A stretch of 64,000 nt of DNA from Motacilla alba alba (taxonomy: Eukaryota > Chordata > Aves > Passeriformes > Motacillidae): positions 10,645,501 to 10,709,500 of the forward strand of contig NC_052028.1 of assembly GCF_015832195.1 (NCBI RefSeq). Direction: 5' to 3'. Under the pieces are notes generated by a model. The model had not been told where the DNA came from and did not search any database. It saw only the letters and a program-made list of their open reading frames with translations. Each line of letters starts with the position of its first letter. The stretch's first letter is position 1. Shown one piece after another: positions 34,201 to 47,300 of the stretch. The position numbers and the translations under genes were made by a program.

Positions 34201-37200
34201 TGCATTATACTATTGCAATAAAACATGATGAAATAACCAAGATATCAGGAAGGGACAGGCTTAATTTTAAGTGAGTGATTATCTTATCACCACTGACCAC
34301 ATCATAAAATGTTCTTGAGCTCAGAAAAACATCTCTACATTTAAATTGTTTCTTATTTGAAGTGCTTTAGCAGCTGTCCACACTTTTTTAAAGTAACACC
34401 TCAGCAGAAGCTGAGATCACAGTTTGCTCTATCCACATGGGGAGCTTCCAGAGATGTACAACAGGATTGTGTTCACTGCCTAGGAGGGGGAATAATGATA
34501 GTCTAATCAGGGTACTCTGGTGCACAGAATGCTTGAGTGCTTGACTCATTTCGAGTTTTTGCCCTGAAAATTTAGTTGTGCCCAGCTGCCCTACATCCAT
34601 GCACCTTTAATTTAGTAATGTGATCAATGTGGGTGTGAAATTGAGGGCAACACTGTACAATTAAGTGTCTTCTGAAAGGCATTGAGCAAGTTCATCTACT
34701 GACTTCACAAAAGCTGAAGGCACACAATTCCCTCCTTGCTTTCTTCTGAGCTTTATACCTATCTCTGCATTGCAGGATGGCACACTCAAGACATGGAAAA
34801 ATGGGACTTTTGCTATCATTCTGATTACACTGGAGGAGGTGCAGAAGTGATTTCATGTATTTGGGTCTTTAAAAATACTGTTGTATACCAGAACCTAAGT
34901 TAATGCTTCTGCAAGACTGTGTCATATTCACATCTTACCAGCTTAGGGGTTTGATACCAACAGTGCAGACCTACAGGTCCAGCTTTGCTCTGCTCTCTGT
35001 GTAGCATTAGTTCAAGCAGCTGCCAGGGAGTGAATCCACTCAAAGAAGCAGCATTAGAAAGCCACAACATTACTACAAGTAACTTGTCTAGATGTTGGTC
35101 TAATGACTGCACACCTTAAGAGTGGTTTAGGGCTTGGTGGGAAGTGATCCTTTCTTTTCATCATGGCAGGAGTTCTTTATGCCTTTATAGCAAGAAAAAT
35201 AGGTCATTGGACACGTATATGCTCTCATTTTCATGTAATATTAATACATTCTAGAAGAAATTTATTGCCCAAGTTGTCATTCTTTGTTTTCAGTTGTACT
35301 GGTGCTTGTTGGTGAAGTAAGGCTCTAACCCCCCTCCGGCCAGGAGCTGTTCACCCTGGTTAGGCTACAGATCGATTAGAAATGCAACTGACAGCTGCAA
35401 CTTAAGGCTTACATTGTTTCTGTTTAAACAGGATTCAGCTACAAAATTCTGTGAAGACAAGCTAGGTCTCCTGCAGTCCATTTTTAAAAAGCACTGTCTT
35501 CTCATTTTAAGTTGTTTTGCATCTCATCTCCAAGTCATTTTGTAAAGAGCAGTGAATGTCTCTGGAGATCAAACACTACAGATTAATGTGCCATGCACCT
35601 CTATAAAGTAATAATTGCTTCACTACTCCCCAAGAGATGAGGATGTTTAGCACCTCTGAAAAAAGACCTTTTAAATGTGTGACTACATAAAGGCTTAAGA
35701 ATAATTTAGTGCTTCTGACTGTCCCACTAAGCCCTTAATCACCACCTAGATCTGACCTTTATGCTTCCATTTTGAGCACTGAGGTCTGAGAGTTTTGGAC
35801 TACAAAAGTGGTTTCGTTTGCAACAGTGATAAACTTTAGGAGATCTAATTTAACTTGTACTCACAAAATTGCCCAAATTCATGGAAGGTACCCCAAAATA
35901 TAAGGAATTATAATGAGAAATCATATTTTAATTAATTTGTCATGGTTTTATAATCTCATCTGTGCCAACCTCTAGTGGCTCATCAGAAAGGGAGTGAGGA
36001 TTTCAATTTTAAAAAGCAGGTTTTAAGAAAGGGCCTATCCACCTGCACTGGGTTTCAGGTTAGCAAAACCCCCTTATTTCCACTGTGCAGTCACACTGTG
36101 CCTGTTAAAAATATGCAGATAGTACGAAAAAAATTACTACTTAGGAAACACATTTAAACATTAGCATTGTTGTAGATACATTTATGGTTATTGCTCTGGA
36201 TTCATCTGAAATTTAACAGGCTTTTAATGGCCTCATTTTGGAAATGGTTCTGCCTGAAGGAACAGCTATATGTGTATAGTTTCTCTGTATAGCTCTCAGC
36301 TCATGTACAAAAATTAACAAAAGCAGAATCACAGTATCAGCAGAACAGTCATCATTCCGTGGCTGCAATGATGCTGCGCCACCCTTGCACTTAGTTCTTC
36401 CACACAAAGCTTGAATAAACACATTAGAGTTTTATGTCCCCCAATCTGAATTCATGTGCTGATAGATCTACAGGAAAAGGAGACCTGAAGTTCTGCCTCA
36501 AGCCCTGTGTGCAGATCCAGAAGAATCCGTCCTGCTCAGCTCAGCAAGCACACGTGGATTCAGTGAGCCAGACTGGGCTCCCACAGGCCGTAACCCAACA
36601 CAGAACTGCTCTGCAGACACATCAAACATGGTGTGCACCACACAGAGCATTCCCAGGCTGCTGCCCTAAAACACCAGCCTGCCCATGCCCCCAGGTCAAC
36701 AGCTCACTCAGGCATGGACAACGTTGAGGCCTGGCAGAGGGCAGGAACAGTTCCAGTTTTCTGGCTGAATAGGCCAACACAGCCAGGTTTTGTGATTACC
36801 CAAATTTTTAAAACACCACAGCCACTTGGAATCACTCTGTGCTGAAATAAAATTATTACTGATTTCAAAGAAAGGGTTACGTCCTTGTGTTGTAGGGAGA
36901 GAAGGACTGGAACATCTGGAAAGGTAGCACCAAGTCAGTAATAAAAATGCAAAGTTCATTATTATGTGGCATTTAGGTTTCATTTAAGCTTTTTGAGATA
37001 TTTTCTGGGGCAGTTAGGAACATTCCTTCCACACACAAACAATAAGTCTACTGTTAGGGCTTAGTTTTGAATCTAATATAGTTCATTATAATTTAATATC
37101 TATTACAGTAGCACCTTGATTATTGTACAGCTTTAAACACAAGACATTGTCCCTATTTCATGTTATCGGTAAGGAAACTGTGAACTTTACATCCTAAAAG

Positions 37201-37902
37201 TAAAAAAGACAAAAATGGTTATCTGCTCATGAATGACAAATTCTTTAGTGCATTCATTCCAGTCTGAAACCCTTTGTCTTCTTAAAGCATACCATGTAGT
37301 TCCCAAGTTCAGAGCAATTAACCCCCATCCTCCTAAGTATCATGTTACAAAATAAACAGTACTGTGTTAATTGGAACCCGATAGAAATGGTAATGCAGTA
37401 CCTTTTTTCTTTGAGTGTGAGAAAACCCCTTAAAAGATGCAACTCGGCATCAATAAGTTTAGGGAATACACTACATACATTAAATAGAGGTAAACTGAGT
37501 CCAGAGTCATTTGCTTCTTCATTCAACCTCAGAAGTGGTGGGGGTGTCTTCAAGCAGCACCATCAACCCTCTGTGCCCTCCTTAGACCGGCCCAGATTCA
37601 CAGCAAGGAAAGCAACAACAGTGGTGGGAAGATTAACTAAGCAGGAGTCACACTCCAGGCTGTTCTGTAAAAATCCATGGTCAGGATTTTTAAAAATCCA
37701 TGTCAGGGGCCAGGACAACGTTCCCATGCTGACGTGGCCTATATGTGACAGACGTATGTGAGCGGTGTCAGTCCTCATTCCTGCAAGCTCCAACCTGCAG
37801 CAGTCAGTGCTTTGTTCAACAAGGCTGGGGGACTGCTGATGCAAGCTTAAGTTCTTTTTTCTTCATTCAGCAATTAACCAGATTGCTGTTGTCTGTCTTT
37901 GA

Positions 37903-37908
37903 TTTAAT
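37903..37908 (-). terminator. RASGEF1C: Possible RASGEF1C polyadenylation signal (ATTAAA)
   Basis: ATTAAA on the minus strand, about 440 nt after the RASGEF1C stop. It is the nearest common-variant signal I noticed. A longer 3' UTR using distal sites, such as the AATAAA at 35266-35261, is equally possible. Confidence 0.3.
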
Positions 37909-38346
37909 TTTACAATCCTCAAAGGTTTAAAGAACTGCTGTCTGAAGCACCTGCTTCTGAAATACTCTTGTGTATTTTTGCTTTCCTTTTTTATACTTTT
38001 CCATTCTCTGTTGCAGTACCATGATTCTCCCTGCTCCTGGTTTTCTTGCATTTTCCTTCAGAGGCAAAATTACAGTGATCCTGATGCAGTTTGGGCACAG
38101 CCACAAATAATCTGTTTGTCCTTCCTCTCTCTGTCTCATAGTTAGAAAAGCATCATTGTGCACACAGTTCTGTTGATTTCAGTGGATGAATCCAGTTCAT
38201 CCATCATGTCAGGCAGTCAAAAAAACCCAACAAAAAAACTCAAACAAAAGAAATTGTCTAAATCCCAAACAGGCATCTTTGGAATCAGTAGTGCAAAATG
38301 TTTGCGGATTTCTTTTCCTTGACCTACTGCAATAATCTCTCAATCT

Positions 38347-38371
38347 TCAAGTCTTTCCTAAGATAGTGGAT
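38347..38371 (-). CDS. RASGEF1C: RASGEF1C last coding exon and stop
   Basis: 25 coding nt after TTTACAG, completing RSTILGKT and TGA (38349-38347). It is too short to find except by following the frame. Human ends RSSILGKT as I recall. Confidence 0.92.
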
Positions 38372-41300
38372 CTGTAAATGTAAAACATAAGGACAGTTTT
38401 TAAAAAAAAGCAAATCTAAAGCTTTGGGTTGTTTTAATCACTCTCTTCATATTCTCTTTTATATCAAACCATTTCACATCTCTTAGAAGAGCTGTAAACT
38501 GTTGGAATATCCACCTGACCTGGAGCATTCTTCATCTGCATCAGGCTTGTGCATGGGTACAGCAAGCTGAGGGTATTCTTTACAGGGAGGATAATTTGAG
38601 ATTAAAAGGAGCTTTTATCAGTGCAGCCCCAGCTCTGCAGATTAGTTTTAAACAGAAGAGACCTCACTCAGGGGTTACAGCTTAAATACCTGCACTTCAC
38701 AAGCTTTGGTATCAGAGCAGCTGTTTGGAGGTACTTTAGAAATGAGCTGATAAAATGAGAGGTTACCTTAAGGATTTCCATCTGTCTTTTTCTGTCTGGT
38801 TTTCCGGACTTTCACTTTCATAGGAAGCCAGATACAAACCTGAAAACAGTAAATATGTGTTATTTCCAATAGCATCAGTAACCCCATCCCTCTACATTCT
38901 TGTACATCCTTTTGTACCACACAGAAAGAGAAATTGTAAAACTTCATGGTCCCTCAGGTAGCTGGTAATCAGTGGGACAGTGATGTTTAGCTCACATGTC
39001 TACCTTGGAAAGCTGTTATGTTAATTTTGATGGAACAGTAAAGGAGCCCAGAGTTAAAATACATTAGTGTGACTTTCTCACTACAATATTAAGCAGTTGA
39101 ATGGTCTCTGGTTTTGCATACAGAGATCTGGGCCCACTTCCTTCATCACAGCACTGCTACTCAAGAGTTATATGAACTTTAAAAAAGAGACAGTGAGAGC
39201 TGACACCTAAACACATAAGCTTTTAAAAACTAAGGATATTCTCATCACATAACAAAACTTTATGTTCCTCAATCTTTTTAAAGCTTATGGGAACATGGTA
39301 TCTTAAATGCATACACAATACTGTCAAGGTAAGAGCGAGTTACAGATACCAAAGAAGAAAATAAATCTGTCCTTTTGTTCCCCCTGCAAATCTTTACATT
39401 TAGGATGCATTTTATGACACCAAAATGAGTCTAGATTGTAGTCTCCTCTGCAAAAGCTGGCAGTGCATTAATATCTTACTGTCTTCACAGAATCACAGGC
39501 TGTAATTTGTGTTCACACACATTTCCTCATTTGACTGTTTCATGATGTTTGTATTCTTTACTGCTGGAACCAGTTCACCATTCAAGTCTGTGCTACAAAT
39601 GCACTGTCTTTTCATATTCAAGTGCTGACCATTCCTCCACATCGTGACAAGCACAGTACAGCTGCATTTCACATGCCACTGCTGAATCTCTCTCAGATAC
39701 CTTCCCAACTTTTATTCAGGGCAGTTCGTTCTGCTCTGCCCTGGGTAATGGAGGAGGTTTCCTGTGGCTTCTGCAAAGGGCATTTCACAAAAGCAGCATG
39801 AATATAGGGGAGAACATGAGGGAGAAAACCTGCATACAATTAGTGGGTTGAGGTCACTCATTTTTAGTCCAGTAGTCTGAAAACTGTACTTTTACCCTGA
39901 CTTTCATTTTCTGTCCCTTTAGAGCCTAAAACAAGAAGAAATGCCTTCACCTGATCTCCTTTTGATACATATTACTTTAATCATATTAATTATTCTATTT
40001 TGGCAGTCGTTCCTAAGATTTAGGCAGGATTTTGGAAGCAGTATTTTGCTTTCTGAAGTAGTCTATGAAATAAAAGCTGTCTGGTCTGATTACCTTGGAT
40101 TAGTACAGAAAACTGCCTATAGAATGAAGAAAAAATAAACCCACCACCAGAATAGCTTCTGGGAAGGTTGCTATAGACAATTCTGTGCATGACAATGTAT
40201 AGAGAGGCAGCTGACACAAACCAGTATGAAGTGACACATACTGACATGCTGGACACCAAACTGACGAGGACAGAAAAGTATAAAAAGACAAGAGAAAGAA
40301 TTTCAGAACAGGGCTTTCATGGCTACAGCTGAAATGAATAGGAAAGGTTTTCTAAAAAATTCTTTTCGGTACATAACGTGTCATTGCTGTAGAGGAGGAG
40401 GAGGTCAGCTGGGCTCCATCGCCCTGAGCTGTGCTTACTGAAGAGACGACAGCGTTGGTTTGTGAAAGAGATTAGCTCTGGTTCCATCAATCACACAATG
40501 AGTGGCTAAGGGACAGCTGACATTCACAGGAGCCCATGACAGGCTTGTGTGGCCTCAATTCATGATTAAAAAAATAAGGCCACCATGGCAGCTTCCTAGA
40601 CAGTACCTTATAGAGAAGCTACAGACAAGAGAAAAGCCATCAGGCAGCAGCTTCATGTGCTAGAAGGCTGTAATTGCAAAAACACATTGATAGACTGGGC
40701 ATAAACAATCTGTTTGGCAGGAAAGGCAGGAAACAGCTGTGACAGTGAGAGAGATCACCAAAGCATGGATCAGGGTGTTAATTAGTAGTGATGAAGAGAG
40801 ACCTTTTCAGTGATGAGTGATTTTACAGTCTTACCATCTTCAGTAAAAATGGGAGCAGTGTGCAAGTAGTGGATGATGTTAGGGTCTTGCTCAAATGGAC
40901 ACTCCACTTGTTTCCATGTTATAAACTCTCCTACTTGCTTAGCCAGTTCCAGGAATTTCTGTAAACATAAAATCATTCCACTCAGGTATAGTAATATTAC
41001 CTCATATTTAGTGTTTGATGGTCTGCACTGAAAATTGCAGGCTAATACTCTCAGATAGTCCCTCAGCTATCAGAATGGGATAGGTAAAAACATTTTTCAG
41101 ATCTTACTTCAAAGTTGACGTGTCCATTTGGAAGGCGATTAGCACATCCCTCATTCAAAAAATAAATGTCTTTGATCAATAGGCTGAAGAAGGGGATCAC
41201 AATCTGTGGAGAGAAATGACAATACCATTATCTTTTCAGTTCAGTATTTTCTCTGCATGAAAGAACAACTCAATTGGGAGAGATGAGAATAAAGAAGTAT

Positions 41301-44300
41301 TAAGTTTTCAGTGTGCTGTGCACTTGAAAAGCAGTACAGCTACAGGCCAGCAAAAGGGCAGTAGTGTCTAGAGAGACCTTCAGCCACCAGGAGGATGTAT
41401 GCTGAGATGAAAGTGAACTGAACACAATGTTCACTGAGCACAATAACATGACTAAGAAAGTGCTAAAAGCCCAGTTTGTTATCAACATCACTGTCTGATG
41501 ACAACATCAGACAGCAAAGAGCAAAATAACATTGCAGAACTCTTCCCTTTCCTGTTGTGTCCTTATAAGCAGAGATGTTGAACACAAAAATTGAGCAATT
41601 TAAACACAGGTGAGAACTAAAGAACCAATATTGTCTCTGACAAGGAAGGACAGCATAAAATTTGGTGACCAAGGACTTGTCTACAAACAGTTAATCAGGA
41701 GCTGTTTCATTTTCAACAGCTCCAAGCACGGCTACTTCTTGAGGGATGTAATTTCCTTCCTGGTGCCTGATTAGTACAACCTGCTTCTCCAAAATAACCT
41801 GCAGACAACAGGATTGAAAATATTAAGCTGGTTGACAAGAAACTGCTAACAGTAGCCAGAGAGACCACTGTAGTTCTCAAAACTAGCCCTGGCCATCATC
41901 CAGGGCAGAGTGGCATATAGCAGTGACCCAAGACTTCCCCCTAACCCATCAGAGTTGGGTCATAATTTGCTATAACAGAAGTCTGGGTAGGACTCTTGAA
42001 ATTGATGGAATTACAAGCAGGGATAAATAAATTTTATGCCAGATGTTCTACAGCAGAAAGCAGTAACAGCGCTCCTGAAGTGCATCCTCAACCTCAGCAG
42101 AGATCCAGAGTGAAGCAGACTCCCTCAGGGACCTTTGTCACACAGCTCAAAGGGAAAAGAAAGATAACACAAAGGACCAGTCCATGAAAGCTGACAGTCA
42201 AACCTCAGTCTGCCCACCTCTCCAGCAGAGACACTGGGACAGCAAAAGCCTGCTTGGGGGGTTTGAGCTGAAGGTCATCAGCTGCCCCTGTGAGAATTTT
42301 CCTGTGGCAGCAATGTCTGTCTTTTAAACCACTAGGAACAAACTTAACCACCATGAACACAAATGAAAACACACTGCATGGCAGTGTCCAAATGTTTCCA
42401 GTGGTCTGTTTGTATATTAACTGAGCTGGAGCTTATTAAGCAGCACCAAAGCTAAAGAGCCCTCATGGCAAGCAAGAACAGCCAAGAGAGCAATCCTTTA
42501 GTTAAGTATTTAATGTTACTCCATCTCATTAATGTTATTCCACCTCATGCTGTACATCAGCTGTAACAGGATATGAAATGGACCCAGAACAGGATTGGCA
42601 GCTGTTATATTCCAGTCTACATGGATGCTACAATGCTGTGATGCTCCAGTGAGGATGAACAAGCCACAGAAGTGAAAACACTGAGGCAAGGAGTCCACAA
42701 GCTACTGCCAGTGTGTGTTGTGAAAATGGAAGCCAATTGCTGTTCCAGATAAATTACCACATCCAGTGAACTTTCAAAGATCTGCATCTCTGCTGGCTTT
42801 CTTATGGGGTAGCCACAGATAAACTCTGTAATGTCACTGTGAACAACCATAAAAAAGCCTGGGCTGATGCCCCAGGAGCCACTGGATATTATCCTGATAC
42901 ATTCCACTGATAAAACTCAGGAATGAAAACAAAGCACAGCCTTACCCTCCCAAAATGCTGAGACCTCCTATTAGGATCAGGTGGAACAATTTCTAGTCAA
43001 ACTGAGCTAAGTATGTTTCAGGATTTATTTTCATATTACCCAAACTAGATCAACCTGCAGTAAAGACTACAACTCACTCTATGTGGTTTGTTTTCCACCA
43101 AAAATGATGATGATTCTGTAACCAGTGTGGTCTCAAAAGGTAGGAAGATACAGAGAGCTGGAGCCAGACACTGATCCCCAGCTAGAAACCACTGCCAGGT
43201 TCTGTCTACATATTTTTTTTGCAGGCGGATGTGAGCTTGTTCTGTCCAGCTCCACTGCCTGGGAGAAAGGTCAGCACCATTAGTGGTACTAAACATGAAG
43301 GAAAAGCCTTGCTGAGAGGAAAGGTACACAAATGTGGGCTGGATGCCAGGGTAATACAGCCACAGAGCCCCCAGTCAGCTCAGAACATGGCAGAGCTCAT
43401 TCTCATCTCATCCAAAAGGTGCTGATAGACATACCCAAGGACACCAATTCTCTACACATTTCCATGGAATTGCTGTATTTTGGTCACTATTTATTTTCCC
43501 AATAAAAATATATTACCCTGTATGTTTTGCTTTCCAAATTTCTGTAGGAAAAACAACAAAAGTGGTTACAATTAGACTCTAATACTGGCTTCACTCCAGG
43601 CACTTTGCTAGCATAAAACCTGGGTTAGTGCCAGAAACTCAAATTTCTCTCCATTTTTATCCCCCTTCCATGCCATCCAACCCACCCACATGCTGAAGGA
43701 CAATTGCCTCCTGCAGAAAGAAGAAAGTTAATGAGATCTGACTTGTTCTTGCTCCACAGTATCAGACAGCAACAACACACAGTGCTGTGCTGTACACACT
43801 CCCAACATTTCAAAGCCAGAGCTATGCCATGAGTACAATGCAGAGTTTCCCAGTGGAATGACTTCATTTTGGAGCTGTCACAGGTCATTTGACTGCACAG
43901 ACAAAACCAGACTTGCTTACTAACCAGTACCCCCCTCTGCAAGCACAATTCAGTTTGAAGATAAAAATTTTCTTCAGAGTGAGCTTTGCTATGAGTTTGC
44001 CAAGAAACAATGTAACATCTATCAAAAAGAAGGCATCATGTTCTTTTGGATGTGTTCAAGTTCATTAAAATAATTAAATTATAATCTTGTTCATAAAAAG
44101 AAACAAAATTCCTTAATCCTACAGAAAGCATTACATGATCTGCTGTATCTGACACTGTAAAACACCCAGTATGAGCAGCTACCAAATCATATCCTGGAGC
44201 ATTTTCCTGAACTAATGTTGTCTACACGAGGAAAACAGAATATGGGCTTTTTCTGATGTAAAACAGACTCCTTTCAGTCTAATAACCTCTCTGCCACCAG

Positions 44301-47300
44301 TATTAATCAGCTAGGGGTAGAGATATGACAGAGATTGCTAACTTCACAGGAAATTAAGTCAAACAATAAAGCAACTGGTTTGAATATCTATGATGGTTGC
44401 AGAAGAGCTAAACTGCAAAAGCATCTCAGACTGACAGGTCCTCACTGCAGTGTGTGAGAGTTGAAAGAATTGCTTTTCCAGTCACACACATCCAAATGAT
44501 CTCTCCTTTGCATAGAGAAGTGCTTTTCAGAACAACTCAGTGCACTCCCATTGCAGCTGAGTCAGCCTGCCACCAGATGCTGATCTCATTTCACTGTAAA
44601 TGCTGTGAGATTCCATTAGCTTCAGCAGATTTACATCAAATTTACAGGGGTGTGAGATTAGCATCTGGCCAGGCTCCTCTAGTGAATGAATACTAAATTC
44701 CATATTGTGCTTGTTCATGCAGCATCTACTTTAGCTCTGCCACGCTTAGTGCAGAGATTACCCATTGATGACTACGGGCAATTGAAGTGTAAAACACAAA
44801 CCTTTCTTCACATACCAAAAAATAAAGAATTGAATGAAGGAATAAGAAAATTAACAAGAAACACATTGGGACACAAACCAGGAGGATCCTACACTCTAAC
44901 ATCTTGTCAATCTGATTTTTGCAGCATCAGTGACATGTCAGAAAGCTCCACATCTGCCATGAACACTGATAAAACACTTCAATTCTTGCTCACTGAGATG
45001 GCAGCAACAACCAAATGAAAAGAAAATTCACAAGGACAGAATATCACCCCAAATTTGCTGCAATGGATTTAGACTAGACTCCCTTGCAGGACTTGTGATA
45101 AATCATCTTTCCCTAATGTAAACGGAGATCCACCTCGCCTGCATTGCTGTGCCCTTTGCTCTCCCTCTCACCTCATCACACAATAGGGGCTTCTGTGCCA
45201 GAGCCTGGGGCACAGTTGCAACAAAGCACAGCTCCACCTGCCTCTGCCAGGCTCATGCTCCATCACCAAAATAAAAGTCTTTTCAGTCTGGAATACCTGT
45301 TCCATCAGGTTTATCAACCTAAACAGTGTGAATTTTCCAGAGATGTAGAGACACTTGCAACAAAGTTCTCCATGCTGTGTGTCCTGCCCTCTCTAACCCT
45401 CCCAAAGTCTGACAGCAAGTCCACAAAGATTTGCTTTGATCCTATCCAGACTCTTTCAATCACTTTTTTTCCCCCCCACATTTTACATTTCTGGTTGCAT
45501 CTTGAAGCACACAGGCCTTGCACTGGTGACCCATGGAAGGGAGGAGAGCATCTGCATTGAGTGTTGGAGCCCCTGAGTCACAGCAGAATGCACCCCAGCC
45601 CTGTGGAGGTGGATGGGCCGTGGTCACCCACCTTCTCCCTGTTGCTGTGTGCGGTGAGGGACCTGTGGGCAGCCCCCCGCAGCGCTGTCCGGTAGTTGTA
45701 GAAGTTGCCAGTAGGGTCCATCTGGTGCTACGTGCACAAAACAACACACATTGGTTAGAAAGTAGCCTGGACCCTCTAAAGACAATTTTACACTCAGTTG
45801 TAGCAAACTATGAGCAGAGCAGAGCCTCCATCTTCAAAAGGTACATCTTCAAAATCCACACGCCTGCAGAGCCCCATGCACCAAGGATGCAATGAGAGGT
45901 CTACAGACCATGGCTGTTTATACCTTTGATATTTCTACTGACAGCTTACTGAGCTTTTATGTGAAGAATAAGCACTGCACATTCTGTGTGTGCCAAATCC
46001 TGGAATTCTCAATACAAAATATCATGGGGTCTTCATTCAACCTCCAAGGTAGGGTTGGGAGCTTTACATTCAGCATTGTGCCCATGACCAAACACAACAT
46101 GCATCAGTAGAAGCACAGTAGTGGTATGCATATAGGTTCATACTTTGGGGTATTTTTAATTCCTTTTATTTATTTGAGTATTCTGAATTCCCTCTACATA
46201 TCATCAGCTTTACACCCTCTTCACTACACCTGGGGAATTTCAGCTTTAGAATGAGGGTCTCTGCCTGTGAAATGTGTCTCCACCTATCTCACACCTGTAT
46301 AACAATGTAAAATTCCCGAACAGAAATATTCTGAATATAATTAAAGCAGTGCATCAAGAATAATATTTTTTTTTTACCTCCAGAATGAAAAATTTGGCTG
46401 TTTTCACTTTTGACCAAGTCTTCTTTAGCCTGGAAACTGGACTCATATTCATTCCAGCTATGAGTGAGAGAGAAAAAAACAGAGCCATTGATAAGAGCTG
46501 GGTTTGCTTTTTCAGCTGTGACAGCTGATGGAAGACCTGGTTAGAAGCTGTACTTACAAATGATTGCCATCAGTGAGTTAAAATTCCCTATGTTAAAGCA
46601 CTCTCGGGCAACGTCGATGAAGAATTCAATGACTTGTGCTCGCTGTTTCTTTTTTGCAGGCTGTAAATTAAAATAAATGAGTATCTGTAATGAGCATATG
46701 CAGAACTGGAGGTCATCCTAAGCATTTGTTCCATGCATAGCGTGGCTTCATGCACAGCTTGGGCCATCTGCTTTCAGTCACTGGCCCTAATTCTGTTCCA
46801 GCAATCCAGTGGATGCTGGTGACTGGCAGCCTCTGAAATCAAAGCTTTCACTGCAGTGACACAGAAGAAATTCACAGCAATTCCCAGCCCCAGTGACTGT
46901 CTCCGTGCTGGAACAGGCAGCCCCAGCAGAGCCTCAGCTCCCTGCTGGCCTCCCCGAGTCCATGGGCTCATCAGCACAGACTTCCCCAAGGGCAGGATTT
47001 CACACCCCTAGAACAGCAGCATCTTTCTCTCAGAATAACCTTGTTTCATTGCATTAATCCCTTTCCCCTCTCCTGTCCCTGCAGCAATATGGCCAGACCA
47101 AATGATAGTATTTTAAATACGCATTTTAATTGGACTGGAATCACCCTAGCTTTTCCAAAGACGATCTTCAAATGGTAATTCTTATGTGTCACAGGCTATC
47201 TAGGCTCCTTAAATTATTAGTATTCCTCCCTTCCATACCCTTTCCAAAGAGGAAAACATGAATTTCATTTTGATGGGACCAAGTTAAACAAACTAAAACC

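Larger units (their letters stand above)
25851..38346. other. Gene-poor stretch between CLK4 promoter and RASGEF1C stop codon
   Basis: No recognisable protein-coding exon on either strand. It contains the minisatellite at 29271-29597, a CR1 tail at 31131-31203, and short duplications. The right-hand part is probably RASGEF1C 3' UTR, of undetermined length. The longest non-repeat open frames (31643-32002 minus, 119 codons; 28011-28340 plus, 109 codons) match nothing I know. Confidence 0.6.
38372..45631 (-). other. RASGEF1C: RASGEF1C introns 9-12
   Basis: Intron 9 41204-45631, intron 10 40959-41107, intron 11 38840-40834, intron 12 38372-38766. No repeat family, RNA gene or second gene recognised. 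Open frames are short and lack domains. Confidence 0.65.
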
